DNA of 64,000 nucleotides from Pseudomonas abieticivorans. Lineage in GTDB: Bacteria; Pseudomonadota; Gammaproteobacteria; Pseudomonadales; Pseudomonadaceae. Position numbers and translations under genes: made by a program. The DNA lies in contig NZ_CP094975.1 in the NCBI RefSeq assembly GCF_023509015.1, forward strand, positions 1,247,501-1,311,500. Reading direction: 5' to 3'. How positions within the stretch are numbered: the first letter of the stretch is position 1; each line of letters opens with the position of its first letter. The notes beneath the pieces were generated by a model that saw nothing but the letters and a program-made list of their open reading frames with translations, made no database searches and was not told the DNA's origin. Shown one piece after another: positions 1-9,301 of this stretch.

Positions 1-197
1 CCCATCACGTTGGCGCCAGACTCGGGGTCGTGGTTGTCGATGGCATACACCTGCTGGTCGGTAGCCGGCACATAGAACACCGCCACTTGGGCGCCGTCCA
101 GCCACACAACCACACCAGACTGGGCAATCAGGTCGTGACGCGAACACACAGCCTGCCACACGGGGCTGGCCAGGGCATGAGCATTATTGGGGGTCAT
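1..197 (-). CDS. nirD: Nitrite reductase (NADH) small subunit, 5' part
   Basis: Only the first 65 codons are inside the window; the gene continues past the left edge. The visible protein has the NirD pattern of a Rieske-like fold without Cys/His ligands (VWQAVCSRHDLI, VVVWLDGAQVAVFYVP, VYAIDNHDPESGANV). NirD is the small partner of NirB in the cytoplasmic siroheme nitrite reductase that makes ammonium. Its ATG shares one base with the nirB stop codon (TGATG), so translation is probably coupled and the two genes form one operon. Confidence 0.9.
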   Translation of the reverse strand, partial: MTPNNAHALASPVWQAVCSRHDLIAQSGVVVWLDGAQVAVFYVPATDQQVYAIDNHDPESGANVM

Positions 198-2755
198 CAA
201 ACCACCTCCTCGACGGTTGGGATCAAGTGCAGTTCGGCCGCCGCAATAGGCCGGCGCTGGCCACGCTCCCTGACAAAATGAATATCCGGGTCGGCGCGCT
301 TGTCATTGACGAAGGTGCGGAAGCGCTTGAGCTTTTCCGGATCTTTGAGGGCATTGGCCCACTCGCATTCGTAGCGGTCGACCACCAGTTGCATCTGCGC
401 TTCCAACTCGGCGCCCAAGCCCAGGCTGTCTTCGATGACCACCTGTTTGAGAAAATCCAGGCCGCCCTCCAGGCCTTCCCGCCAGACGGAGGTGCGCTGC
501 AATTTGTCGGCGGTGCGGATGTAGAACATCAAAAAGCGATCGATGTAGCGGATCAGCGTGGCGTCATCCAGGTCGGTGGCAAACAGTTCGGCGTGGCGCG
601 GGCGCATGCCGCCGTTGCCACTGATATACAGGTTCCAACCCTTTTCGGTGGCGATCACGCCCACATCCTTACTCTGCGCTTCGGCACATTCGCGAGTGCA
701 GCCCGACACCGCGAACTTGAGCTTGTGCGGCGAGCGCAGGCCCTTGTAACGGTCCTCGATCAGCAGTGCCATCTTCACGCTGTCCTGCACGCCGTAGCGG
801 CACCAGGTGCTGCCCACGCACGACTTCACCGTGCGGGTGGACTTGCCGTAGGCGTGCCCGGTTTCAAAGCCCGCCTCGATCAGTTCGCCCCAGATGTCTG
901 GCAATTCGTGCAACTGCGCGCCGAACAGGTCGATGCGCTGGCCGCCGGTGATCTTGGTGTACAGGTCGTATTTCTTGGCCACCGCGCCAATGGCGATCAG
1001 TTTGTCCGGGGTGATTTCGCCGCCGGGAATGCGCGGCACCACCGAATAGGTACCGTTCTTCTGCATGTTGGCCATGAAGGTGTCGTTGGTGTCCTGCAGC
1101 GGCACCAGGGACGGGTCCATGATGGGCTGGTTCCAGCACGAAGCGAGGATGTTGCCTACGGTTGGTTTGCAGATGTCGCAGCCCACATGACCGCGACCAT
1201 GCTTGGCGAGCATCTCGTCGAAGGTGCTGATGCCTTCCACGCGCGCCAGTGCGTAAAGCTCCTGCCGGGTGTAGGCAAAGTGCTCGCACAGGCTTTTGTC
1301 CACCGCCACGCCACGGGCCACCAGTTCATGCTCGAACACTTGTTTGAGCAGCGCTGCGCAACCGCCGCAACCGGTGCAGGCCTTGGTTTGGGCCTTGAGC
1401 ATCGGCAGGTCGCTGCAGCCGCCATCAATGGCCGAACAGATGGCGCCCTTGGTCACGTTGTGGCAAGAGCAAATGGTTGCGGTGTCGGGCAGTGCATCGG
1501 CGCCCAGGGCTGGTGCGCCTTCGGACAGTGGCAAAATCAGGCTGGCCGGATCGGCTGGCAGGTTAATGCCGTTCTGCACATATTGCAGCAGCGCGTCGTA
1601 GTAGCTGTTGTCGCCCACCAATACCGCGCCTAAAACCTTTTTCCCGCACGCCGACACCACCAGGCGCCGGTAACTGGCGTTGGCTTCGTCGATAAAGCGG
1701 TAACTCTTAGCGCCAGGGGTGGCGGCGTGGGCATCACCAATGGAGCCGACGTCCACCCCCAGCAGCTTGAGCTTGGTCGACATGTCAGCACCGCCAAAGG
1801 TGGCCGCCACCTCACCGGCCAACTCCGCTGCCACGTTGCGGGCCATGCTGTAGCCCGGCGCCACCAGGCCGAATACGAAGCCATTGAACGAAGCGCACTC
1901 GCCGATGGCGAAAATCCGTGGGTCGCTGGTGCGGCAGGCTTGATCAATGACGATGCCGCCACGTGCCGCCACTTCCAGACCGCTGCTACGCCCCAGGGCA
2001 TCCTGCGGGCGGATACCGGCAGAAAACACCACCAGGTCGGTTTCGAGGAACTCACCACCGTCGAAATTCATCCGGTAGCGATAGCTCTCCCCGGCGACGA
2101 TGGCCTGGGTGGCACGGGACAGGTGTACGCCCACGCCCAAGGCCTGGATCTGCGCGCGCAGGGCGGCACCACCATCGGCGTCCAACTGCACGGGCATCAG
2201 CCGTGGAGCGAATTCGACTACGTGGGCTTCAAGGCCCAGTGACTTGAGGGCGTTGGCCGCCTCCAGCCCCAGCAGGCCACCGCCCACCACCACGCCACGG
2301 CGCGCGTTGCCGGCAGCGGCACGTATCGCATCCAGGTCATCCAGGGTGCGATACACCAGCCGCGCGTCGCCTTCGGAACCGGCAATCGGCGGCACGAACG
2401 GATAAGAGCCGGTGGCCAGTACCAGGCGATCATAACCATAGCGGCCAAGGGCTGTGACCACCTCCTGGCGCTCACGGTCGATCTCAAGCACGCATTCGTG
2501 CAGGTGCAAGGCAACCCCATGCCGACCATACAATTGCGCATCGCCCAGGGCCAAGGCCTCGGCGTCCTTGCCCGCAAAGTATTCGGACAGGTGCACGCGG
2601 TCATAGGCCCGTTGGCGCTCTTCGCCAAACACCCGCACCTGGAAGCGTGCCAGGGCACCGCGTTCGATCAGTTGCTCGACGCAGTGATGCCCCACCATGC
2701 CGTTGCCGACGATGATCAGTTTTTCTCGGTGCTCGATGGTTGCTGGCGCGTTCAT
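197..2755 (-). CDS. nirB: Assimilatory nitrite reductase (NADH) large subunit
   Basis: The 852-residue protein reduces nitrite to ammonium with electrons from NADH. In order it shows an N-terminal FAD/NAD(P)-binding reductase (GNGMVGHHC from about residue 16), a BFD-like [2Fe-2S] region (CSCHNVTKG near 428, CTGCGGC near 458), and a sulfite/nitrite reductase half with the siroheme-[4Fe-4S] cysteines (CVGSTWC near 648, CTREC near 685). The length is normal for NirB. I chose the ATG at 2755 because GAGGAA lies just upstream; an upstream in-frame start at 2788 has no such site. The gene follows nasA and precedes nirD on the same strand and has its own leader with an intrinsic terminator. Confidence 0.96.
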   Translation of the reverse strand: MNAPATIEHREKLIIVGNGMVGHHCVEQLIERGALARFQVRVFGEERQRAYDRVHLSEYFAGKDAEALALGDAQLYGRHGVALHLHECVLEIDRERQEVVTALGRYGYDRLVLATGSYPFVPPIAGSEGDARLVYRTLDDLDAIRAAAGNARRGVVVGGGLLGLEAANALKSLGLEAHVVEFAPRLMPVQLDADGGAALRAQIQALGVGVHLSRATQAIVAGESYRYRMNFDGGEFLETDLVVFSAGIRPQDALGRSSGLEVAARGGIVIDQACRTSDPRIFAIGECASFNGFVFGLVAPGYSMARNVAAELAGEVAATFGGADMSTKLKLLGVDVGSIGDAHAATPGAKSYRFIDEANASYRRLVVSACGKKVLGAVLVGDNSYYDALLQYVQNGINLPADPASLILPLSEGAPALGADALPDTATICSCHNVTKGAICSAIDGGCSDLPMLKAQTKACTGCGGCAALLKQVFEHELVARGVAVDKSLCEHFAYTRQELYALARVEGISTFDEMLAKHGRGHVGCDICKPTVGNILASCWNQPIMDPSLVPLQDTNDTFMANMQKNGTYSVVPRIPGGEITPDKLIAIGAVAKKYDLYTKITGGQRIDLFGAQLHELPDIWGELIEAGFETGHAYGKSTRTVKSCVGSTWCRYGVQDSVKMALLIEDRYKGLRSPHKLKFAVSGCTRECAEAQSKDVGVIATEKGWNLYISGNGGMRPRHAELFATDLDDATLIRYIDRFLMFYIRTADKLQRTSVWREGLEGGLDFLKQVVIEDSLGLGAELEAQMQLVVDRYECEWANALKDPEKLKRFRTFVNDKRADPDIHFVRERGQRRPIAAAELHLIPTVEEVV

Positions 2756-2796
2756 AGGGGTTCCTCGTTGCCGCCGGTTCACGGTCAAAAAAAACG

Positions 2797-2880
2797 CAAA
2801 AAAAGACGCCTGGAGCCGTTAAGCTCCAGGCGCCTTTGCCTGGTATTCAGTTATGTGAAGTGATCCGGGAGCGTGCCCGA
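2797..2880 (-). promoter_or_regulatory. nirB leader: hexaloop hairpin followed by intrinsic terminator
   Basis: Read on the minus strand, a small hairpin (CGGG, loop CACGCU, CCCG; 2866-2879) is followed about 30 bases later by a 9-bp hairpin (GCCTGGAGC, loop of six bases, GCTCCAGGC; 2808-2831) and a run of seven U. The terminator lies 42 bases before the nirB ATG, so transcription must pass it to express nirB. A hexaloop hairpin plus terminator is the layout recognised by ANTAR antiterminators (NasR/NasT), and NasT control of the nirB leader is known in P. aeruginosa. The hairpins are visible; NasT binding is inference. Confidence 0.7.
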
Positions 2881-2994
2881 ACCAAATGCCCCAAGGGGTG
2901 ATCGACGTTGACCACCGAGGGCTGCCGAACCCTGCGTTTGGGTTGGCCTGTGAAGATTTAAGCAGGTTGTGTGCCAGGTGGCTGGGAGAGGCGG

Positions 2995-3025
2995 TTTTCG
3001 CGGATGAATCCGCGCCTACAGGGGG
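2995..3025 (+). repeat. REP element (TTCGCGGATNAATCCGC family)
   Basis: A palindromic core, GCGGATGAATCCGC, sits in the usual frame of TTTTC before and GCCTACAGG after. It is one of about a dozen copies in this window and lies between the nasA stop and the nirB leader. It resembles the intergenic REP element of P. putida and relatives. Confidence 0.8.
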
Positions 3026-3091
3026 TTGGGTGCTGCGGCTTGTCCGAAAAAAGGGTTCACCACGGTGCAAGCCCCGACGTTGCGCTCCTTT

Positions 3092-6000
3092 TCAGTACAC
3101 ATCGCGCAGGTAGCGCTTGTCCCGGCTCAACCGGGCGACGTAAGCCTCGGCGGCCTCGGCATCAAGCGCGCCGTGCTCACTAACGATCGCCTTGAGCGCC
3201 GCGTCGACGTCCTTGGCCATGCGGCTGGCGTCGCCGCACACATAAAAATACGCACCTTGCTCAAGCCAGGCCCAGAGCTGGGCGCCGTGTTCGAGCATGC
3301 GCTGCTGCACGTAGATCTTGTCGGCCTGGTCGCGGGAAAACGCCGTGTCCAGGCGCTGCAAATGCCCGCTGGCCTGCCAGCTGTTCAGTTGCTCGTGGTA
3401 GTAAAAGTCACAGGCCTGGCGCTGCTCGCCAAACAGCAGCCAGTTCGGGCCGCTGGCAGCCAATGCCTGGCGCTCCTGCAAGAAAGCCCGGAATGGCGCC
3501 ACGCCCGTGCCCGGCCCGACCATGATCATCGGCGCCTGCGGGTTTTGCGGTACACGAAAATGCGCCGACTTGTGCACGAAAATCGGCACCAAATGGTTCG
3601 CTGCACGGTCGGCCAGGAAAGCCGAGCACACGCCGCTGCGGGCCCGATCATTGTGACGGTAGCGCACCGTGGAAATCGTCAGGTGCACCTCGTTGGGGGT
3701 CACCCGCGCACTGGAGCTGATGGAGTAAAGCCGCGGCTGCAGGGGCTTGAGCAGGCCCAGCAGCTCTTCGACGGTGAGCCGCACCGGGAACTCGTCGACC
3801 AGGTCGAGCAGTTGCCGGCCCCACAACCACGCTTTCAGTTCAGCCTTGTGCGTCGGTTCCAGCAAACGCTTGAGGCGTTCGCTACCACTGCGCTGGGCGA
3901 CGAAGGCCAGCCAGTCGGCACTGATGCGGGTGATCTCCAGATGCTTGTGCAGGGCGACAGCCAAGGCCATCTCGCCGTGGCCCATGAGGCTGACGTGCTG
4001 GCCGCTGTCCAGGCCCAGTTCGGCCAGCAGTTCTTCGACCAGGGTCAGGCAATTGCTCGGCCAGACGCCTAAGGCATCGCCGGCCTCATAGTGCAGCCCG
4101 GTGTCACTGAGGTCGAAAACGATCTGCCGGGTTTCCTTTTCGGCCCCCTCGCCATTAAGCAGACGGTTGTGCTTGAGCCGCACCAGGCAAGGCCGCTGCT
4201 TGCTGTAGCCGCTGTAGTCGGCTTCGCCTTGGGGGGCAGGTACGGCAGCGGGCGTTTCGTTGCCCAGGGCCTCGCATACCTGGCTTAGCCAAGCCTGGGC
4301 GGCGCCTTGAAACTCTGGTTCGCAATCCACCCGCGCCGCCAGGCGCTGAGCCCCCAGGCCATGCAGACGCTCATCGAGTTTGCGGCCAAAACCGCAAAAC
4401 TGCTCGTAACTGGAATCACCCAGCGCCAGTACCGCATAGCGCAAGCCCTTGCAACAATCGGCGCCCTCACCTTGCAGGGCTTGCCACAAGCCATTGCCAT
4501 TGTCCGGTGCGTCGCCATCGCCGAAGGTACTGGCGATCAGCAGCACGCTGGCGGCCAACGACAGCTGCGCCAGGGTAACCTCATCCATGCTGCTTAACTG
4601 CACCGCATGCCCGGCGCTGCGCAACTGGGCCGCGCACTGGCTCGCCAGGCCTTCGGCATTGCCGGTCTGCGACGCCCACAGCACCAGTTGCGGCGCCGCC
4701 ACGGCGACGGCGGGCGTGGCCACGGCTGTACGGGAAAACATGCCCGCCAGCAGGCCATCCACCAGCAACCGGTTGGCCACGGCCAGCGGAGCGTCGGCGG
4801 GCAGCACCGGCACACCCTGGCCAGGTACCGGCGCGGCACTGCCCAACCCCAGCAGAAAGCCCTGCAGGTAGCGTTGTTCATCCGCCGCCAGGGCCAACGG
4901 CGCCTGCGCCGTCAACCCCAACGAGCGCGCCAAAGCCGCGATAGGCATGCTGTCGAACTCCTGGGAGGGGGTTGCCGGGGTGCTTACGTTGACCGCAGCA
5001 ATGCGTTCGCCACCGACGCGGGTCAGCTCGACGGCGCAATACTTGAATTCCGGTTGTTGCGAAATCGGGTCGACGGCATCGCTGGTCACGGCGTTGACCG
5101 CCAACTGTTCGCCGAACACGTCATTCCAGTGAAACGGCGCAAAACAATTACCCGCCAGCACCCGGTCACTGACCTGCGCCGGCAGCACCGCCACGCCATT
5201 GCGTGAACGCACCTGCACCTGGTCGCGCGGGGCAATGCCCAATTGCCGGGCGTCATCGGGGTGCAATTCGATAAAGGGGCCGGGGTTGAGTTTGTTCAGC
5301 GTCGCCACCTTGCCGGTCTTGGTCAGGGTGTGCCACTGGTGCTGCAGCCGGCCGGTGTTGAGCACCAGGGGAAAGTCCTCGTCGGGCATTTGCGCCGGGG
5401 CCATGTGCGGGCGCGCAAAGAACGTGGCCTTGCCACTGGCCGTGGGGAACACCGGCCCGCTGGCGTCTTCGGGGCAGTAGCGAACAGGGCTGCGGTGCTC
5501 CTGGCGGCCCGGTGCGCAGGGCCATTGGCGCGGCTGTTCGCGTAGGCTGGCATAGCTGGCACCGCGGATGTCGTAGCCAGTCTGCGGGTTCCAGGCGCCC
5601 TTGATCTCCTCGAACACCGCTTCGGCCGAGTCATAGCTGAAGGCCTGCCCATAGCCCATTTCACAGGCAACCCGGGCGATGATCTGCCAGTCGGCCATGG
5701 CTTCGCCGGGGGCATCGACGGCCTTCTGCATCAGGGTCAGGTTGCGCTCGGAGTTGATCATCACCCCTTCGGCCTCGGCCCACAGTGCACCGGGCAGCAG
5801 GATGTCGGCGTAGCGGTTGGTTTCGGTGTCCAGGTAGGCGTCCTGGGTGATCACCAACTCGGCGGCCTGCAACGCCTCGATCACCCGGCTGCGGTTGGGC
5901 ACGCTGGCCACCGGGTTGGTGCAAATGATCCAGCAGGCCTTGATGGTGCCTGCGCGCATCTGCTCGAACATATCGATGGTGCCGCCCGTGGCTTCGTTGC

Positions 6001-7123
6001 GCAGGCTACCGCTGGGCAGTTGCCAGAGCTGTTCGACGAAGGCGCGATCGGCAGCCACCTGCAGCGAACGCTGGCCCGGCAACCCAGGCCCCATGTAGCC
6101 CATTTCGCGGCCACCCATGGCATTGGGCTGGCCCGTGAGCGAGAACGGCCCGCTGCCACGTCGACAGATCGCCCCCGTGGCCAGGTGCAGGTTGCACAAG
6201 GCATTGGTGTTCCAGGTGCCGTGGGTGCTCTGGTTCAGGCCCATGGTCCAGCAGCTCATCCAGTTCGGCGCCTGGCCAATCCATTCGGCAGCCTGGCGAA
6301 TGTCAGCCTCCGGCAGCCCGGTGATGTGCGCCACATGGGCGGGTGAATAGTCCTGCAGGAACGCCGGCATCGCCGCCCAGCCTTCGGTGTGCCGCTCGAT
6401 AAATTCGCGGTTGCAATGGCCGTTTTCCCACAACAGATGCAACAAGCCGTTGAGCAGCGCCAGGTCGGTACCGGGGCGGACCTGTAGAAACAGCCCAGCC
6501 TTCTCAGCCGTGGCGCTGCGCCGTGGGTCGACGACGATCAGCCGGGCACCCGCCTTGACCCGGTCCATCATGCGCAGGAACAGGATCGGGTGGCAGTCGG
6601 CCATGTTCGCCCCTGTGACAAAAAACAGGTCGCTGTGGTCGAAATCCTGATAGGAGCCCGGCGGCCCGTCCGCCCCCAGCGACAGCTTGTAACCGCTGCC
6701 CGCGCTGGCCATGCACAGCCGTGAGTTGGACTCGATGTGCCGGGTACGCACAAACCCCTTGGCCAGTTTATTGGCCAGGTATTGCGCCTCCAGCGACATC
6801 TGCCCCGACACATAGAACGCCAGGGCATCGGGCCCATGCTGGTCGAGCAAAGCCTTGAGGCGGTTGGCCGTGGCGCTGATCGCTTCGTTCAGACTGGTTT
6901 GCGCCGGGTCCCGGGCACGCTCGCTGCGCACGTAGGCATGGGCCATGCGCCCCTCGCCGATCGGCTGGTGGCAGCTGCTGCCCTTGGTGCACAGCCGGCC
7001 GAAGTTGCTGGGGTGCAGTTTGTCGCCACTGACCTTGACCACGCGGTTGTCGGCCACGCTCATGACGATGCCGCAACCCACGCCGCAATAGGGGCACACG
7101 CTGCGAACCGTGGTGCTGGTCAT
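3092..7123 (-). CDS. nasA: Assimilatory nitrate reductase fused to a CysJ-like FMN/FAD/NADPH reductase
   Basis: The 1343-residue protein reduces nitrate to nitrite in the cytoplasm and appears to carry its own electron input. Residues 1 to about 780 are a molybdopterin oxidoreductase: N-terminal [4Fe-4S] motif CPYCGVGC at 10-17, then the bis-MGD domains. From about 810 a flavodoxin domain (LWASQTGNAEG, ASTFGDGDAPDNG) begins, then the FAD domain (RLYSISSS) and NADP-binding domain (GPGTGVAPFRAFLQER near 1203), as in sulfite reductase flavoprotein CysJ. The start at 7123 is preceded by GAGGT. The open frame continues upstream to 7381, but that part would run through the leader terminator, so I exclude it. 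It lies upstream of nirBD. Confidence 0.94.
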   Translation of the reverse strand: MTSTTVRSVCPYCGVGCGIVMSVADNRVVKVSGDKLHPSNFGRLCTKGSSCHQPIGEGRMAHAYVRSERARDPAQTSLNEAISATANRLKALLDQHGPDALAFYVSGQMSLEAQYLANKLAKGFVRTRHIESNSRLCMASAGSGYKLSLGADGPPGSYQDFDHSDLFFVTGANMADCHPILFLRMMDRVKAGARLIVVDPRRSATAEKAGLFLQVRPGTDLALLNGLLHLLWENGHCNREFIERHTEGWAAMPAFLQDYSPAHVAHITGLPEADIRQAAEWIGQAPNWMSCWTMGLNQSTHGTWNTNALCNLHLATGAICRRGSGPFSLTGQPNAMGGREMGYMGPGLPGQRSLQVAADRAFVEQLWQLPSGSLRNEATGGTIDMFEQMRAGTIKACWIICTNPVASVPNRSRVIEALQAAELVITQDAYLDTETNRYADILLPGALWAEAEGVMINSERNLTLMQKAVDAPGEAMADWQIIARVACEMGYGQAFSYDSAEAVFEEIKGAWNPQTGYDIRGASYASLREQPRQWPCAPGRQEHRSPVRYCPEDASGPVFPTASGKATFFARPHMAPAQMPDEDFPLVLNTGRLQHQWHTLTKTGKVATLNKLNPGPFIELHPDDARQLGIAPRDQVQVRSRNGVAVLPAQVSDRVLAGNCFAPFHWNDVFGEQLAVNAVTSDAVDPISQQPEFKYCAVELTRVGGERIAAVNVSTPATPSQEFDSMPIAALARSLGLTAQAPLALAADEQRYLQGFLLGLGSAAPVPGQGVPVLPADAPLAVANRLLVDGLLAGMFSRTAVATPAVAVAAPQLVLWASQTGNAEGLASQCAAQLRSAGHAVQLSSMDEVTLAQLSLAASVLLIASTFGDGDAPDNGNGLWQALQGEGADCCKGLRYAVLALGDSSYEQFCGFGRKLDERLHGLGAQRLAARVDCEPEFQGAAQAWLSQVCEALGNETPAAVPAPQGEADYSGYSKQRPCLVRLKHNRLLNGEGAEKETRQIVFDLSDTGLHYEAGDALGVWPSNCLTLVEELLAELGLDSGQHVSLMGHGEMALAVALHKHLEITRISADWLAFVAQRSGSERLKRLLEPTHKAELKAWLWGRQLLDLVDEFPVRLTVEELLGLLKPLQPRLYSISSSARVTPNEVHLTISTVRYRHNDRARSGVCSAFLADRAANHLVPIFVHKSAHFRVPQNPQAPMIMVGPGTGVAPFRAFLQERQALAASGPNWLLFGEQRQACDFYYHEQLNSWQASGHLQRLDTAFSRDQADKIYVQQRMLEHGAQLWAWLEQGAYFYVCGDASRMAKDVDAALKAIVSEHGALDAEAAEAYVARLSRDKRYLRDVY

Positions 7124-7145
7124 TTGCCTACCTCGCCAAAAATAC

Positions 7146-7229
7146 AAAAAGGCGCCGGCTGCCCGCCTCAAGAATCGAGGGGGGCAACACGGCGCCTTTG
7201 TCGTGAACGGTGCAATCAGCGTTGACTGC
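7146..7229 (-). promoter_or_regulatory. nasA leader: hexaloop hairpin followed by intrinsic terminator
   Basis: On the minus strand a 6-bp hairpin GCAGUC-[AACGCU]-GAUUGC (7212-7229) precedes a larger hairpin closed by GGCGCCG/CGGCGCC (7151-7157 with 7190-7196) and followed by UUUUUGUAUUUUU. The terminator ends about 23 bases before the nasA ATG. The hexaloop has A at position 1 and G at position 4, the reported ANTAR-target signature, and shares ACGCU with the nirB leader loop. The rest of the 363-base gap to the next gene holds an inverted repeat GTCCTACA (7297-7304)/TGTAGGAC (7368-7375) and no gene I can support. Confidence 0.7.
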
Positions 7230-7486
7230 GAATGGCCTGAAGACTGCAAGTCACGCGCCAGCTTGGCGAAAGCCCCGTATTCATTGAGGCGCGGTAGTCC
7301 TACACGCAAGTGTAAGCGCTGGCGTGCACTGCGCCGGGGCTCAAGCGCACCAAGCCAAGGCATGGCCTGTAGGACGTTCAACTTTTTCTCTCAATTTTGT
7401 CGGAAGCAGGTCGATGTATCTTCAGATCTAGCCACTTGCCATCATTCAGCAGATTCAGGCATAAATCACGCCTCAACTAGACAAGG

Positions 7487-9301
7487 ATGTTCAACTTGCG
7501 CTTCGTTCGCCCCCTGCTCTGGCTTCTCGCCGCCATCGTGGCCGTGCTCCTGGCCGTGGTGCTGTATTTCGTGGCCAACCCCAACCTGCCGCGCCCACCG
7601 GCCATCGAACGGCTGCACTACCTTGACCAGTGGAGCCAGGCCGATCGCGAGGCGTATTACTACACGCCCCAGGGCACCCAGGTGAAGGGCTTGCATTACG
7701 ACTGGTTCACCGCGCTGGAGATGCCCTTCTCCAGCGAACGCTTCGCCACCCAGGGCAACCTGTCGCGCTTCGGCTTCCTGTTCGACCCCCAGCAGCAGCC
7801 CAGCGCGCTGAACCCCGGCAACTTGCCGGTCGGTTTCACCCGCCACGCCAATGCCGGCGACCCGGCCCAGTATCTGGACATCACCTGCTCGGCTTGCCAC
7901 AGCGGCGAATTGCACTACAAGGGCCAGGGCATCCGCATCGACGGCGGCACCGCCCAGCACGTGCTGCCCTCCAGCGTACCGACCTTGCGCGGTGGCAGCT
8001 TTGGCCAGGCACTGGTCGCAAGCCTGGTGTCCACGTACTACCTGCCATGGAAATTCAACCGCTTTGCCCACGTCGTGCTGGGCGAGCGCTACGACACCGA
8101 CAAGGACGCCTTGCGTGCGCAGTTCAAGGCCTCGATGTACACCTTCATCAAAGTGGCCTGGAACGACACCCACCGCGGCCTGTACCCCACCCTGGAAGGC
8201 CCGGGCCGTACCGATGCGTTCGGGCGGATTGCCAATGCCACCTTTGGCGATGCCATCTCGCCAGCCAACTACCGCGTCGGCAACGCCCCGGTGGATTACC
8301 CGCAGTTGTGGGACATCTGGACCTTCGACTGGGTGCAGTGGACCGGTTCGGCGCGCCAGCCCATGGCCCGCAACATCGGCGAGTCGCTGGGCGTGGGCGC
8401 CACGCTGAGTTTCTTCGACGAGCACGGGCAACCGCTGACCGGCACCGATCGCTACCCCTCCAGCGCCCGCCTGCGCGACCTGTATCACATCGAACAAACC
8501 CTGCAACGGCTCAAGCCGCCCGCCTGGCCACAAGAGATCCTGGGCAAGGTCGACCTGGCCAAGGCGGCAAAGGGCCGGGCACTGTTCGCCGAGAACTGCC
8601 AGGTGTGCCACGTGCCGACCATCAAGCAGGCCGACGGGCGCCCGGAGCGCGAGATGCACCTGGTGGACGTCGACTACGTGGGCACCGACCCTACCGCCGC
8701 CGACAATATCGCCAACAACCGCTTTGACGTCAGCGCGCTGCAGTGGACCCAGGCCGAACTGTCGAAACTGGACGTGCGCCTGCTGCCGCCACCGGCCACC
8801 GTGGACCTCAAGCAAATCTCCGTGGCCAAGGGCCTGGCCTACGTCACCGCGTTCGTCGAAGACCGCGCCTACCGCGACGCCAAGATCGATCCGGCCGAGC
8901 GCGCGCGCATGGACGGCTTCGGCCTGGGCATCAGCGTACTGGAGAAACGCGCCTACAAGGCGCGACCGCTGGAGGGCATCTGGGCCACCGCGCCGTACTT
9001 GCACAACGGCTCGGTGCCCACGCTGTACCAGTTGCTGTCGCCCCAGGATGAGCGCAGCACGGCGTTCTACCGCGGCAACCTGGAATACGACCCGCAACGC
9101 CTGGGTTACCAGACCGGCCAGTTCCCCGGCGGTTTCCTCTACGACACACGCATCACCGGCAACCGCAACAGCGGTCACGAGTTCCGTGACGGCCCGCGCG
9201 GCCGCGGGGTCATCGGGCGCATGCTGCAGCCCGAAGAGCGCTGGGCCTTGCTGGAATATCTGAAAGTACTGGGCGGCCCGCTGGAGAGCCAATTGCAATG
9301 A
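7487..9301 (+). CDS. Di-haem cytochrome c peroxidase-like protein
   Basis: The 604-residue protein has one N-terminal membrane helix (about residues 9-30, LLWLLAAIVAVLLAVVLYFV) and is otherwise predicted periplasmic. Two c-type haem motifs are visible: CSACH near residue 134 and CQVCH near 370, with a PYLHNGSVPTLYQLL segment typical of the bacterial di-haem peroxidase/MauG group in the C-terminal half. It probably handles peroxide or oxidises an unknown substrate using cytochrome electrons. Its stop overlaps the ATG of the catalase-family gene by four bases (ATGA), so they are co-translated. The substrate is not evident. The nearest purine-rich sequence (AAGG) touches the start codon, so the ribosome binding site is weak. 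Confidence 0.85.
   Translation: MFNLRFVRPLLWLLAAIVAVLLAVVLYFVANPNLPRPPAIERLHYLDQWSQADREAYYYTPQGTQVKGLHYDWFTALEMPFSSERFATQGNLSRFGFLFDPQQQPSALNPGNLPVGFTRHANAGDPAQYLDITCSACHSGELHYKGQGIRIDGGTAQHVLPSSVPTLRGGSFGQALVASLVSTYYLPWKFNRFAHVVLGERYDTDKDALRAQFKASMYTFIKVAWNDTHRGLYPTLEGPGRTDAFGRIANATFGDAISPANYRVGNAPVDYPQLWDIWTFDWVQWTGSARQPMARNIGESLGVGATLSFFDEHGQPLTGTDRYPSSARLRDLYHIEQTLQRLKPPAWPQEILGKVDLAKAAKGRALFAENCQVCHVPTIKQADGRPEREMHLVDVDYVGTDPTAADNIANNRFDVSALQWTQAELSKLDVRLLPPPATVDLKQISVAKGLAYVTAFVEDRAYRDAKIDPAERARMDGFGLGISVLEKRAYKARPLEGIWATAPYLHNGSVPTLYQLLSPQDERSTAFYRGNLEYDPQRLGYQTGQFPGGFLYDTRITGNRNSGHEFRDGPRGRGVIGRMLQPEERWALLEYLKVLGGPLESQLQ

Noticed and set aside
7124..7381. N-terminal extension of nasA
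   Set aside because: The open frame upstream of 7123 passes through the leader hairpin and terminator, and the family start with a good ribosome binding site is at 7123.
7466..9298. Long open frame antisense to the di-haem peroxidase gene
   Set aside because: It is a codon-bias shadow in GC-rich DNA with no recognisable domain; the sense frame has haem motifs and a membrane anchor.
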